Assembly (NCBI GenBank): GCA_964585685.1
Contig: CAZPEP010000016.1
Coordinates: 21,562 to 85,561, forward strand
Source of the DNA: JALHVH01 sp964585685
GTDB lineage: Bacteria > Acidobacteriota > Aminicenantia > Aminicenantales > Saccharicenantaceae
DNA length: 64,000 bases
Direction: 5' to 3'
How positions within the stretch are numbered: the first letter of the stretch is position 1; each line of letters opens with the position of its first letter. The translations under genes were made by a program, and so were the position numbers. Of this stretch, positions 1-7,665 are shown one piece after another. Below the pieces are notes generated by a model that saw only the letters and a program-made list of their open reading frames with translations, had not been told where the DNA came from and searched no databases.

Positions 1-489
1 GCCGTTCTCTCCGGCGGGAAACTCCTGCAGGAGGGCCCGACGGAAGAGGTTTTTGCCGCGCCGGCCGACGACGAGGCGGCACGGCTCCTCGGCCACGCGA
101 CGCTCCTCAAGGGCGTCGTCGAGGAACAGAGGGGAGACCTCCTCATCATCTCCTACGGCGGACGCCGGATCCTGGCCGCCGGACGGGCCGACGCGCGTTC
201 CGAAGTCATGCTCTTCGTCAGGCCCGAGGATGTCCTCCTTGCCAGACAGCGGTTCGAGAGCAGTATCCGGAACTGGTTCGAAGGGCGGGTGACCGAGGTC
301 GCGCCTTCCGACCGTTTCGCCCTTATCACCCTGGACTGCGGATTCCCGCTGAAGGCCCTGCTGACGAAAGCGTCCGTCGAAGAGCTTGGCATCCGTCCCG
401 GGGAGACCGCTTGGGCGGGGGTCAAGGCGTCCTCCCTGAGGGCCCTGCCGGCGGCTGCGGAGAACGAGAACGGGAATGGAGAAGGATGA
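1..489 (+). CDS. Molybdate/tungstate ABC transporter ATP-binding protein, C-terminal part
   Basis: The gene runs in from the left edge in frame 1. The visible 162 residues begin with the post-ABC segment (GGKLLQEGPTEEVF), the usual end of an importer ATPase domain. A TOBE-like beta domain follows (LFVRPEDVLL, then FEGRVTEVAPSDRFALITLD), of the type that binds oxyanions in ModC/WtpC/CysA proteins. Walker and signature motifs lie outside the window. The next gene is moeA and the whole downstream cluster makes molybdopterin, so molybdate or tungstate is the likely substrate. The metal itself cannot be told from sequence; the AOR at 7.7-9.5 kb would argue for tungstate. The stop lies at the moeA start region, so the two are co-transcribed. 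Confidence 0.8.
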   Translation, partial: AVLSGGKLLQEGPTEEVFAAPADDEAARLLGHATLLKGVVEEQRGDLLIISYGGRRILAAGRADARSEVMLFVRPEDVLLARQRFESSIRNWFEGRVTEVAPSDRFALITLDCGFPLKALLTKASVEELGIRPGETAWAGVKASSLRALPAAAENENGNGEG

Positions 490-490
490 G

Positions 491-1702
491 ATGATCGATT
501 ATGAAGCGGCCCGGAAGGCGGTCTTTGAAGCGGCCCGGCCTTTAGGGACAGAGGAGGTTCGGCTGGAGGAGGCTTTCCGGAGGGTCCTTGCGGCCGACAT
601 CGTCTCGCCCCGGGCCCTCCCTCCCTTCGACAATTCGGCCATGGACGGCTACGCCGTCCGGAGCTTCGACACGGCCGCGGGAACGGTCTCCCTCCGCATA
701 GCCGGGGAAGCCCCCGCCGGTACGATGTTGTCCGATCCTGTCGCCCCCGGGACCGCGGTCAAGATCATGACCGGGGCCCCGGTCCCGCCGGGAGCCGACG
801 CCGTCATTCCGCGCGAGGACGTCCGGGAGGGCTCTGAGGAGATCGTCGTCTCTCGGCCGGTCGCTTCGGGGGCGAACATCCGCCGATCGGGGGAGGACAT
901 CCGGAAAGGGGAAATCGTCCTCGAAAAAGGGGCGCTCCTCAATTCGGCCGCGGTCGGCTTCCTGGCCGCGCTCGGAATCGCGAAGGTCCCTGTCTCCCTT
1001 CGGCCGGCCGTGGCTGCGATCACGACGGGCGGTGAGATACGGGACGTTTCGGAGACGCTCGATCCGGGCGCCATTTACGACAGCAACAGCTACGTCCTCG
1101 GGGCCCAGATCGCCTCGGCCGGCGCCCGGCTCTCCTTCGCCGGTAGGGCCGGGGACGACTTGGGAGCAACCGTCGCCGTCCTCCGGGACGCCATCCGAAC
1201 CTGCCGGGTCGTTATCACGACGGGCGGCGTTTCGATGGGGGATTACGACCTCGTCCGGGACGCCTTCGAGGCGATCGGCGCGCGACGCGTCTTCTGGAAA
1301 GTCGCCCAGAAGCCCGGCATGCCTCTGGCCTTTTATGTTCTCGATGGAACCGACGGTCCTCGCTGGCTCTTCGGGTTGCCGGGCAATCCCGGGGCCGTGA
1401 TGATCCTGTTCGAAGAGTACGTGCGCGCGTTCCTGGGACTTATTTCCGGTCGGACCGATTCCCTTCCGGAGGAGCTCGAGGTCCGGCTCGCCCGGGAAAC
1501 TAAAAAGAAAAACGGCCGCCTTCATTTCCTCCGGGTGAAGCTCTCGACGAGAGACGGGGAGATCTGGGCGGCAGAAACGGGCGGACAAGGGTCAGGCTTG
1601 CTGAGGAGCATGGTTCCGGTGGACGCCCTGGCCCTGATCCCGGCCGAGGCGGAATTCTTGCCGGCCGGGACGAAGGTCAAAGCGCACCGGGTCGGGTGGT
1701 AA
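491..1702 (+). CDS. moeA: Molybdopterin molybdotransferase MoeA
   Basis: MoeA inserts molybdate (or tungstate) into adenylylated molybdopterin in the cytoplasm. The 403-residue protein has the expected order: N-terminal MoeA domain with the PFDNSAMDGYAVR signature, the MTGAPVPPGADAVI motif, then the MoCF/MogA-like domain with ITTGGVSMGDYDLV and the LFGLPGNPGA segment, and a C-terminal beta domain. Length is normal. An ATG at 476 would add five residues and overlap the upstream gene by 14 bases. I chose 491 because a GGAGAAGG ribosome site ends five bases before it and MoeA proteins usually begin close to this point. It is followed by moaA after one base, so it is part of one operon. Confidence 0.95.
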   Translation: MIDYEAARKAVFEAARPLGTEEVRLEEAFRRVLAADIVSPRALPPFDNSAMDGYAVRSFDTAAGTVSLRIAGEAPAGTMLSDPVAPGTAVKIMTGAPVPPGADAVIPREDVREGSEEIVVSRPVASGANIRRSGEDIRKGEIVLEKGALLNSAAVGFLAALGIAKVPVSLRPAVAAITTGGEIRDVSETLDPGAIYDSNSYVLGAQIASAGARLSFAGRAGDDLGATVAVLRDAIRTCRVVITTGGVSMGDYDLVRDAFEAIGARRVFWKVAQKPGMPLAFYVLDGTDGPRWLFGLPGNPGAVMILFEEYVRAFLGLISGRTDSLPEELEVRLARETKKKNGRLHFLRVKLSTRDGEIWAAETGGQGSGLLRSMVPVDALALIPAEAEFLPAGTKVKAHRVGW

Positions 1703-1703
1703 C

Positions 1704-2663
1704 GTGAGAGACCTCCACGACCGGACGATCAACTACATGCGCCTGTCGGTGACCGACCGGTGCAACCTGCGGTGCATCTACTGCTCTCCGGGCCGCGAAT
1801 TCCGCTTCCTCCCCCCGAAGGAGATCCTGTCCTACGAGGAATTTCTTCGGCTGGCCGGCCTCGCGCTGGAGATCGGCGTCGTCAAATTCCGGGTGACGGG
1901 CGGGGAGCCCCTCGTCCGCAAGGGCCTCGCGGGATTCGTCCGATCGCTCGTCGGTCTCAAGGGGGCCGACGACATCTCCCTCACGACCAACGGCATCCTG
2001 CTCAAGGACCATCTGGACGAGCTTTGGGACGCGGGCCTGAAGCGGATCAACATCAGTCTGGACACTTTGGACCCGCAGACCTTCGAGGAGATCACCGGAG
2101 GAGGGCGGCTTGCCGATGTTCTCGGGGCCATCGACGGCGCGCTCGCCAAGGGTTTCGCTCCTGTCAAGATCAACGTCGTTCTCCTCAAGGGCAAGAACGA
2201 CGACGTCTCGCGATTCGTGGCCCTGGCGCGGGAGAAGCCGGTCCATGTCCGCTTCATAGAGCTCATGGACTTCTCCCCCGCCCGCGGCTATTTCGTCTCG
2301 TGCGCCGACGCCAGGGCCCGGCTCGCCTCTTTCGGCCCTCTGGAAAGGGCTCCGGCTCCTGAGGGCGCCGGCCCCGCGCGGTACTATACGATGTCCGGGC
2401 TGGCGGGGAGCTTCGGATTCATAAGCCCTTATTCCGACCACTTCTGCGCTTCGTGCAACAGGCTCCGGGTTTCGTCGGACGGACGCCTCCTGCCGTGCCT
2501 GTTCGCCGCGGAGGCGGTCGACCTGAAATCCCTGATGAGGGCCGGGATCGACGACGATCGTCTCAAGGACGTCCTCAAGGACGCCCTCTCGCGGAAGCCT
2601 CGGAACAAGGAAGCGGCGGCCGGGGGAGCGAGAGGGAACGGGTTGAGGACGATCGGAGGTTAG
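1704..2663 (+). CDS. moaA: GTP 3',8-cyclase MoaA (radical SAM)
   Basis: MoaA performs the first step of molybdopterin synthesis, converting GTP to 3',8-cyclo-GTP with S-adenosylmethionine. The 319-residue protein has the N-terminal radical SAM cluster motif CNLRCIYC (CxxxCxxC), the VTGGEPLVRKG SAM-binding segment, and the C-terminal second cluster motif FCASCNRLRVSSDG followed by a third cysteine (LLPCLF). It ends in Gly-Gly, as active MoaA proteins do; in this family that tail inserts into the active site. The start is GTG, one base after the moeA stop. It is three bases before moaC. Confidence 0.96.
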   Translation: MRDLHDRTINYMRLSVTDRCNLRCIYCSPGREFRFLPPKEILSYEEFLRLAGLALEIGVVKFRVTGGEPLVRKGLAGFVRSLVGLKGADDISLTTNGILLKDHLDELWDAGLKRINISLDTLDPQTFEEITGGGRLADVLGAIDGALAKGFAPVKINVVLLKGKNDDVSRFVALAREKPVHVRFIELMDFSPARGYFVSCADARARLASFGPLERAPAPEGAGPARYYTMSGLAGSFGFISPYSDHFCASCNRLRVSSDGRLLPCLFAAEAVDLKSLMRAGIDDDRLKDVLKDALSRKPRNKEAAAGGARGNGLRTIGG

Positions 2664-2666
2664 CGA

Positions 2667-3137
2667 ATGAAACTGACGCATGTCGATGCTAAGGGTGGGC
2701 CGCGCATGGTCGATGTCGGCAGCAAGGACGAAACCGTGCGGACGGCGGTGGCCTGCGGCGAGATCAAACTCGCTCGCAAGACGCTCGAACTCATCGCTGC
2801 GAACGCCGTCCCCAAGGGCGAAGTCCTGAACACCGCCCGCCTGGCCGGCATCCAGGCGGCGAAGAAGGCGTCCGAGTGGATCCCGCTTTGCCACCCTCTG
2901 CGCCTTACCCATATCGACGTAGCGGTCGTGCCCTTACCCGGCAAAGGGCTCGTCCGGGTGACCGCCACGGTCAAGGCGATCGACCGGACGGGCGTCGAGA
3001 TGGAGGCCCTGACGGCCGTGGCCGCGGCCTGCCTGACCGCCTACGATATGTGCAAGGCCGTGGATAAGAGGATGGTCATCGGGGAGATTCACTTGGTGTC
3101 GAAGGAAGGGGGCAAGAGTGGTCCGTTCACGTGGTGA
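2667..3137 (+). CDS. moaC: Cyclic pyranopterin monophosphate synthase MoaC
   Basis: MoaC rearranges the MoaA product to cyclic pyranopterin monophosphate. The 156-residue protein has normal family length and carries the signature segments IPLCHPL, RTGVEMEALTA and YDMCKAVDKRM, which contain the conserved active-site residues. The ATG lies three bases after the moaA stop, so the pair is tightly coupled. Its last 20 bases overlap the GTG start of the MOSC gene. Confidence 0.96.
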   Translation: MKLTHVDAKGGPRMVDVGSKDETVRTAVACGEIKLARKTLELIAANAVPKGEVLNTARLAGIQAAKKASEWIPLCHPLRLTHIDVAVVPLPGKGLVRVTATVKAIDRTGVEMEALTAVAAACLTAYDMCKAVDKRMVIGEIHLVSKEGGKSGPFTW

Positions 3138-3603
3138 GGGGGGGGCCGTCGTCTCCGTCAACATCAGCCGGACGAAGGGCGTCCGCAAAGCCCCGGTCCT
3201 GGGATGCCGCGTCGTTCCCGGCCTTGGCCTCGAGGGCGACGCCCATGCCGGGGACGGACATCGTCAGGTCAGTCTTTTAGCCCTGGAGAGCATCGAAAAG
3301 ATGAGGGTGGAGGGCCTCGACGTCGGACCCGGGGACTTCGCCGAGAACATCACGACCTCCGGGCTCGAGCTCGTGTCGCTTCCCGTCGGGACAGTCCTCC
3401 GCGTCGGCGGTGGGGCGCGTCTCGAGGTTAGCCAGATAGGCAAGGTCTGCCATGACCGCTGCGCCATCTTCGAGCAGGCGGGGGATTGCGTCATGCCCAG
3501 AGAAGGGATCTTTGCCCGCGTCCTCGCGGGCGGGCAGATCGGGCCGGGAGACCGCGTCGAGGTCGAATCCCGGCCGGACGATAAGGAGGAGGGTCATGCT
3601 TGA
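3118..3603 (+). CDS. MOSC domain protein
   Basis: This is a stand-alone MOSC domain of 161 residues. MOSC domains bind sulfur or molybdenum cofactor and occur at the C terminus of Moco sulfurases and in YiiM-like proteins. The visible signature is LGLEGDAHAGDGHRQVSLL, then GDFAENITTSGLEL and a conserved cysteine in KVCHDRCAIFEQAG. Short stand-alone MOSC proteins are common in moa/mog operons and are thought to handle sulfur or cofactor; the exact reaction is unknown. The GTG start overlaps moaC by 20 bases and has a GGAAGGGGG ribosome site inside moaC. The stop overlaps the next ATG by 8 bases. Confidence 0.85.
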   Translation: MVRSRGEGGAVVSVNISRTKGVRKAPVLGCRVVPGLGLEGDAHAGDGHRQVSLLALESIEKMRVEGLDVGPGDFAENITTSGLELVSLPVGTVLRVGGGARLEVSQIGKVCHDRCAIFEQAGDCVMPREGIFARVLAGGQIGPGDRVEVESRPDDKEEGHA

Positions 3604-4096
3604 AGGCATCCGGTTCGCGGTCCTGACGATATCGGATCGTTCCTCGAGGGGCGAACGCGCCGACGCGAGCGGCCCGCTCCTCGAGGCGATCGTCAGGCAG
3701 AGCGGCGGCGAAGTCGTGCGGTCGGCGATCCTTCCCGATGACAGACCGGCCATTAGGGCGGAGCTCGAAGCGATCGCCGACGCCGGGGCAGCCGATATCG
3801 TCCTGACCACCGGAGGGACCGGTTTCGCGCCGCGAGACGTGACGCCGGAGGCGACCCGCGACGTCCTGGACAAAGAAGTCCCCGGTCTCGCCGAGGCCAT
3901 GCGGGCTGAAAGCTTGAAGAAGACCGGGACGGCCATGCTGTCCCGCGCGGTCGCCGGCATCCGGAAGGCGACGCTTATCATCAATCTTCCCGGAAGTCCG
4001 AAGGCTGCCCGCGAGAACTTCGAGGTTGTCCTTCCGGCGCTATCCCATGCTGTCGAGCTCATGAAGGGCCGCGTCGGCGACTGCGGCAAGCCCTGA
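3596..4096 (+). CDS. mog: Molybdopterin adenylyltransferase MogA/MoaB
   Basis: MogA (MoaB-type) adenylylates molybdopterin before MoeA inserts the metal. The 166-residue protein is a single MoCF domain with the key VLTTGGTGFAPRDVTPEAT loop, the PGLAEAMR segment and the INLPGSPKAARENF nucleotide-binding stretch. I chose the ATG at 3596, which follows an AAGGAGGAGGG ribosome site and overlaps the MOSC gene by 8 bases. It is the last gene of the tight moeA-mog run; repeats separate it from the MobB-ThiF gene. Confidence 0.93.
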   Translation: MLEGIRFAVLTISDRSSRGERADASGPLLEAIVRQSGGEVVRSAILPDDRPAIRAELEAIADAGAADIVLTTGGTGFAPRDVTPEATRDVLDKEVPGLAEAMRAESLKKTGTAMLSRAVAGIRKATLIINLPGSPKAARENFEVVLPALSHAVELMKGRVGDCGKP

Positions 4097-4120
4097 GCAG
4101 ATCGCCCGCGGCAGCCGAGG

Positions 4121-4185
4121 TGCAGCCGTAGGCTTCCGCCTGCGCTTAGATCGATTGAGAGCGCAACCTAAAGGTTGCGGCTACA
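4121..4185. repeat. Palindromic repeat A, copy 1
   Basis: Two arms, tgcagccgtaggcttccgc and gcaacctaaaggttgcggct, face each other around a short centre. Each arm also holds its own small inverted repeat (aacct/aggtt). The same element recurs at 5486-5547, and a half copy lies at 5428-5452. It looks like a REP-type palindromic element mobilised as paired arms. Confidence 0.75.
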
Positions 4186-4187
4186 AC

Positions 4188-4297
4188 TCCCCCCTTTTCA
4201 AAAGGAGGATCGGGAGAAATAAGTACCCCCCTTTGTAAAAGGGGGTGAGGAGGGGATGGATGTCCCCCTTTGTAAAAGGGGGGTTGGGGGGATTTTT
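4188..4297. repeat. Cluster of three C-run/G-run palindromic repeats
   Basis: Three tandem versions of one unit are visible: ccccccttttcaaaaggagg near 4190, accccc-ctttgtaaaa-gggggt at 4224-4247, and tccccctttgtaaaaggggg at about 4263-4282, the last followed by ttggggggattttt. Each can fold into a short hairpin with a C-run and a G-run arm. They fill the gap between mog and the MobB-ThiF gene and would interrupt or modulate read-through. They are not CRISPR: spacing is irregular and there are no unique spacers. Confidence 0.7.
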
Positions 4298-4333
4298 GAC
4301 AGTCCCCGGGCCCTATGTTATAAAAAGCCCGAG

Positions 4334-5464
4334 ATGAAGATTTTCGCCGTTGTCGGCCCGTCCCGGAGCGGCAAGACCACCCTCATCGCCCGGCTCATAC
4401 CCGAGCTCCGATCGAGGGGCTTGAAGGTCGGTGTCATCAAGCACACCCAAAAGGACGTCTCCCTCGACTCGGAAGGCAAGGACACCTGGACGTTCACCGA
4501 GGCCGGAGCCGAAACGGTCGGAATCGTCACTTCTTCCCGGGCGGCCGTCTTCCTGAGGACCGCTCCAAGTGTCGAGGCCCTCGCCCGCCGTTTCTTTGCC
4601 GACTCCGACATCGTCCTCGTCGAGGGCGGAAAAGCGATCGGCGGCCTGAAGAAGATCAGCTTGGTCCGTGAAGACGCCGAACGGATCGCGGTCTCTCCCG
4701 ATGAACTCCTGGTCGTGGTTTCGGACGGCTCGGCCGCGGGCGCTATGCCCGTTTTGCGGACTGCGCAGACGAAAGAACTTGCCGACCTGTTGGTCGCGAC
4801 GCCTTTGCCGGCGTCCGGGGCCGTCGCCGACGAACTGTTTTCGAAGCGCGATTCGCGCGTTCTGGCCGCCCTGCGCAAAGGAACGGTCGGCATCGCTGGG
4901 GCCGGGGGCCTCGGTTCGAATATCGCGGTTTCGCTCGCCCGGGCCGGCGTCGGCCGGCTCATCGTCGCCGACCACGACGCCATCGAACCCTCCAACCTCA
5001 ACCGCCAGCAGTATTTCGTAAGCCAGATCGGGCGGCGGAAAGTCGTTGCCCTCAAGGAGAACCTTGAGGCGATCAACCCCTTCTCGGAATATGTCGTCCA
5101 CGACGTCGAGGTCACGGCCGCGAACGTCATTCCCGTCTTCGGAGAGGCGGACGTGATGGTCGAGGCCTTCGACAAGGCCGAAACGAAGCGGATGCTGATC
5201 GAGACCTGGCTTTCACAACGCCCGGGGAGACCCATCGTCGTGGCCTCCGGGCTCGCCGGATATGGGGGAAACCGAAAGCTCCACAGTCGGAGAATGGGCG
5301 ACCTGTACGTCTGCGGCGACGAAGAGAGCCAGTGCCCGGAGGGCGTGAGCCCGATGGCCCCCCGCGTCGCGATCGTCGCCAATCTCCAGGCCAATCTGGT
5401 CGTGGCGCTTTTGGTCAAGCTGAAAGGGCGCAAGCTAAAGCTTGTGGCTACAAATCGGCCGTGA
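4334..5464 (+). CDS. MobB-ThiF fusion: molybdopterin-dinucleotide GTPase plus ThiF/MoeB-like adenylyltransferase
   Basis: The 376-residue protein joins two cofactor enzymes. Residues 1 to about 165 are MobB-like, with a P-loop GPSRSGKTT, the KHTQKD segment and VLVEGGKAIGG; MobB assists nucleotide attachment to molybdopterin. Residues about 170-376 are a ThiF/MoeB-type E1-like domain with GAGGLGSNIAVSLARAGV, the adenylate-binding D-HDAIEPSNLNRQ stretch and a late cysteine pair (CGDEESQC). It resembles the short ThiF family 2 that activates ThiS/MoaD-like carriers. A suitable carrier ending in Gly-Gly lies at 7438-7665. I chose the ATG at 4334 because upstream codons fall in repeat DNA. The last eight or so residues are encoded by a half copy of repeat A, so the C terminus has been altered by the repeat. 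Confidence 0.85.
   Translation: MKIFAVVGPSRSGKTTLIARLIPELRSRGLKVGVIKHTQKDVSLDSEGKDTWTFTEAGAETVGIVTSSRAAVFLRTAPSVEALARRFFADSDIVLVEGGKAIGGLKKISLVREDAERIAVSPDELLVVVSDGSAAGAMPVLRTAQTKELADLLVATPLPASGAVADELFSKRDSRVLAALRKGTVGIAGAGGLGSNIAVSLARAGVGRLIVADHDAIEPSNLNRQQYFVSQIGRRKVVALKENLEAINPFSEYVVHDVEVTAANVIPVFGEADVMVEAFDKAETKRMLIETWLSQRPGRPIVVASGLAGYGGNRKLHSRRMGDLYVCGDEESQCPEGVSPMAPRVAIVANLQANLVVALLVKLKGRKLKLVATNRP
5428..5452 (+). repeat. Half copy of repeat A inside the end of the MobB-ThiF gene
   Basis: The 25-base run beginning gcgcaagctaaagc and ending in ggctaca matches the right arm of copy 1 (gcgcaacctaaagg...ggctaca) at most positions. It encodes the final residues RKLKLVAT of the fusion protein. 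Only one arm is present. Confidence 0.7.
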
Positions 5465-5485
5465 CCTTGGACACGGCCCGCGTAA

Positions 5486-5547
5486 TGTAGCCGCAGGCTT
5501 CAGCCTTCGTATCGGCGGGGATACGCAACCTGAAGGCTGCGGCTGCA
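5486..5547. repeat. Palindromic repeat A, copy 2
   Basis: Arms tgtagccgcaggcttcagcc and cgcaacctgaaggctgcggc match copy 1 at 4121-4185 in sequence and spacing. It occupies the gap between the MobB-ThiF gene and ppnP and ends about 20 bases before the ppnP start. Confidence 0.75.
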
Positions 5548-5566
5548 GATCTCACGGAGGGCGGAT

Positions 5567-5848
5567 ATGTTCAAGGTCAATGAGTATTTCGACGGCAAGG
5601 TCAAATCCCTCGCTTTCACTGCGGCCGACGGGCCGGCGACGGTCGGTGTCATGGCGCCGGGGGAATATGCATTCGGGACGTCGACGAAGGAGATCATGAC
5701 CATCGTCAGCGGCGCGCTCACCGTAAAGCTCCCGGGCTCGGCTAAATGGAAGGTCTTCCGCAAGGGCGAATCATTCACCGTCGGCCCCAGGGTTAATTTT
5801 CAGCTCAAGGTCACCGAGGATTCGGCATATCTGTGCCTCTATCGCTAA
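5567..5848 (+). CDS. ppnP: Pyrimidine/purine nucleoside phosphorylase PpnP
   Basis: PpnP (formerly YaiE, DUF1255) is a small cupin that phosphorolyses several nucleosides. At 93 residues this matches the usual length. Family motifs seen are the N-terminal VNEYFDGKVKSL, VGVMAPGEYAFGTS and the C-terminal KGESFTVGPRVNFQLKV. A CACGGAGGGCGG ribosome site precedes the ATG. The gene is separated from the cofactor genes by repeat DNA and is probably expressed by read-through or its own promoter. Its stop is six bases from the convergent aldehyde dehydrogenase stop. Confidence 0.93.
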   Translation: MFKVNEYFDGKVKSLAFTAADGPATVGVMAPGEYAFGTSTKEIMTIVSGALTVKLPGSAKWKVFRKGESFTVGPRVNFQLKVTEDSAYLCLYR

Positions 5849-5854
5849 TAGATC

Positions 5855-7441
5855 TCAGATATTCCGTTTGGTCCATTCCCCGTCGATATATCGCCACATT
5901 CCGCCGGTGGGATTCTTATCCCTGAGCTCCGGCGGAAGGCGGTCGGGACGGACGTTGTCGTAGCAACGAAGGGCCGCGAAGCGCCGCATCGACGCAGGGA
6001 AGCCGACGGCCGTGAAGCCGGGATGCCCCGTGGCGGGGAAGGGGCCGCCATGATTCATGGCGGGGGATACGGCGACGCCCGTGGGCATCTTGTCGTCGAG
6101 CAGGCGTCCGACTTTCCTTCGAAGGATGGGCTCGATCCGATCGTGGAGCTCCCTGTCCGCGTCGCCCGGCCCGCTGCAGATAGTCCCGGTCAGGTTCCCT
6201 TCGAACGCGCGGACGATCGCCGCGAGCTCCTCCGGGCCTTCCGCCACGACGAGCACGGTGAGACTCCCGAAGGCCTCGGTCTGAAAAGCGGCCGGGTCCC
6301 CGAGAAATTGACGCCCCGTTATCCGGAACAGGGTGTTCTCAAACCGAAACCCCGGTCCGGGCAGGGTGTGGCCCCCGGCGAGGAGCATGGCCCCGGCCTG
6401 CTCGAGTGCGGCGACGGCCCCGGCCAGCTTCCGGAGCGTTCCCCGGCCGAGAAGGAATCCCCCGGGCTCCCCGTCGAACAGCCGCCGGATGGAATCGCAG
6501 AACTCTTCGCTGTGAACTCCGCGCGCCAGGGCGACGAGGCCGGGCTTCGTGCAGAACTGTCCCGCCCCGGACGTGCAGGAGCCGAAGAGCTCCGCGGCGA
6601 GCCGTTCGGATCCTTCCTTGAGAGCGCCCGGGAGGACGAGGACCGGATTCACGCTCGACATCTCCACGTAGACGGGTTTCCCCGCCCGGTCGGCCGCCTC
6701 TTTCAAGGCGAGGCCGGATACGCGGCTTCCCGTGAAGGCCAGGGCCCCGGCCAGGGGATGGGCGGCGAGCTGTAGTCCGTCCTCGGGCCGGCAATGGTAC
6801 ACCATCTGGACCAGGGCGGCCGGCAGGCCGCTCTCCCGGAGGGCTTCAAACGCGGCTTCGACGAGGATCCTCGTTGTTCCGGGGTGCCCGGGGTTGGCCT
6901 TGGCGATGACGGGGTTCCCGGCGGCGATGGCAGCGGCGAAGTCGCCGCCGGCGACGGAATTGAAAGCGAAAGGAAAGTTGTTCGGACCGAGAACGACGAC
7001 GGGTCCGCCGAGCGGCCCGTATATCGACCGGATGTCGCGTTTCGTATCGATCGTCGCGAGACACCAGTCTCGTTTCCGGCAGGAGGCGGCCGCCTGACGA
7101 AGCTGGTCCGTCATCCTGGGGAATTCGACGGAACGCAGGCGTGGTTCCTCGGAAAGCGCCGTTTCTGAATGAGCCATGGTCACGGCTTCGTCGCGCTTCG
7201 CTTCGAGCCCGGCGGCGAAGCCTTCGAGGAAGCTTGCCAGCCGGTCCGGGTCGAGGGCGGGGAATTCGTCGATGACGCGTGCGGCCGCCCGAAGGGCGGC
7301 CTCGAGGTCCTCGATGCCGGAAACGGGATATTCGTCGGGAAGGGGCGCCCCCGTGGCCGGGTCCACGGCCCTGAAGGAGCCCTTGGACGAGGCTAGACGC
7401 CATGCGCCGCCGACAAGCACCGGCCTCACGTCCGGCATCAT
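5855..7441 (-). CDS. NAD(P)-dependent aldehyde dehydrogenase
   Basis: The 528-residue protein is an ALDH-superfamily enzyme, oxidising an aldehyde to its acid. It has the NAD(P)-binding VLGPNNFPFAFN and FTGSRVSG segments, the general-base glutamate in VYVEMSSVNP and the catalytic cysteine in GAGQFCTKPG. The overall pattern resembles the 2,5-dioxovalerate / alpha-ketoglutaric semialdehyde group, but the substrate cannot be fixed from sequence. Its ATGATG start overlaps the stop of the MoaD-like gene within GGAGGATGATG, so translation is coupled. Position third behind the AOR suggests both act on aldehydes, one with ferredoxin and one with NAD(P). Confidence 0.9.
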   Translation of the reverse strand: MMPDVRPVLVGGAWRLASSKGSFRAVDPATGAPLPDEYPVSGIEDLEAALRAAARVIDEFPALDPDRLASFLEGFAAGLEAKRDEAVTMAHSETALSEEPRLRSVEFPRMTDQLRQAAASCRKRDWCLATIDTKRDIRSIYGPLGGPVVVLGPNNFPFAFNSVAGGDFAAAIAAGNPVIAKANPGHPGTTRILVEAAFEALRESGLPAALVQMVYHCRPEDGLQLAAHPLAGALAFTGSRVSGLALKEAADRAGKPVYVEMSSVNPVLVLPGALKEGSERLAAELFGSCTSGAGQFCTKPGLVALARGVHSEEFCDSIRRLFDGEPGGFLLGRGTLRKLAGAVAALEQAGAMLLAGGHTLPGPGFRFENTLFRITGRQFLGDPAAFQTEAFGSLTVLVVAEGPEELAAIVRAFEGNLTGTICSGPGDADRELHDRIEPILRRKVGRLLDDKMPTGVAVSPAMNHGGPFPATGHPGFTAVGFPASMRRFAALRCYDNVRPDRLPPELRDKNPTGGMWRYIDGEWTKRNI

Positions 7442-7665
7442 CCTCCGGAATAGAGGGGCGAAATGACGACCCGGTCGCCTTCGGCGAACGTCTCGGAGGG
7501 GCCAATCGCCTTGCCGTTGCGCGTGACGATTCGGGGGCGATCCTGCCCGATCCCGACGAGCTCAAGAAGCTTCTCCGAGGTGAAGGTCCCGGAAACCTCG
7601 ACGTCCTTCTCGCTGAAACCGGCCGCGTAGATGAGCGGTCCGATCAGCTTGACCGTGATCTTCAT
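7438..7665 (-). CDS. MoaD/ThiS-like sulfur carrier protein
   Basis: This 75-residue ubiquitin-like protein begins MKITVKLIGPL and ends VVISPLYSGG. The C-terminal Gly-Gly is the site that is adenylylated and thiocarboxylated in MoaD and ThiS. It overlaps the AOR stop by four bases (ATGA) and overlaps the ALDH start. MoaD-like genes are often found beside AOR genes, where the carrier is thought to supply sulfur for the pterin dithiolene. Its likely activator is the ThiF half of the fusion at 4334-5464. No moaE is present in the window. Confidence 0.88.
   Translation of the reverse strand: MKITVKLIGPLIYAAGFSEKDVEVSGTFTSEKLLELVGIGQDRPRIVTRNGKAIGPSETFAEGDRVVISPLYSGG

Noticed and set aside
542..1588. 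A 348-residue open frame opposite moeA
   Set aside because: moeA is clear; the antisense frame has no recognisable motif.
4188..4297. CRISPR-like array
   Set aside because: Only three units, each itself palindromic and unequally spaced, with no unique spacers and no cas gene.
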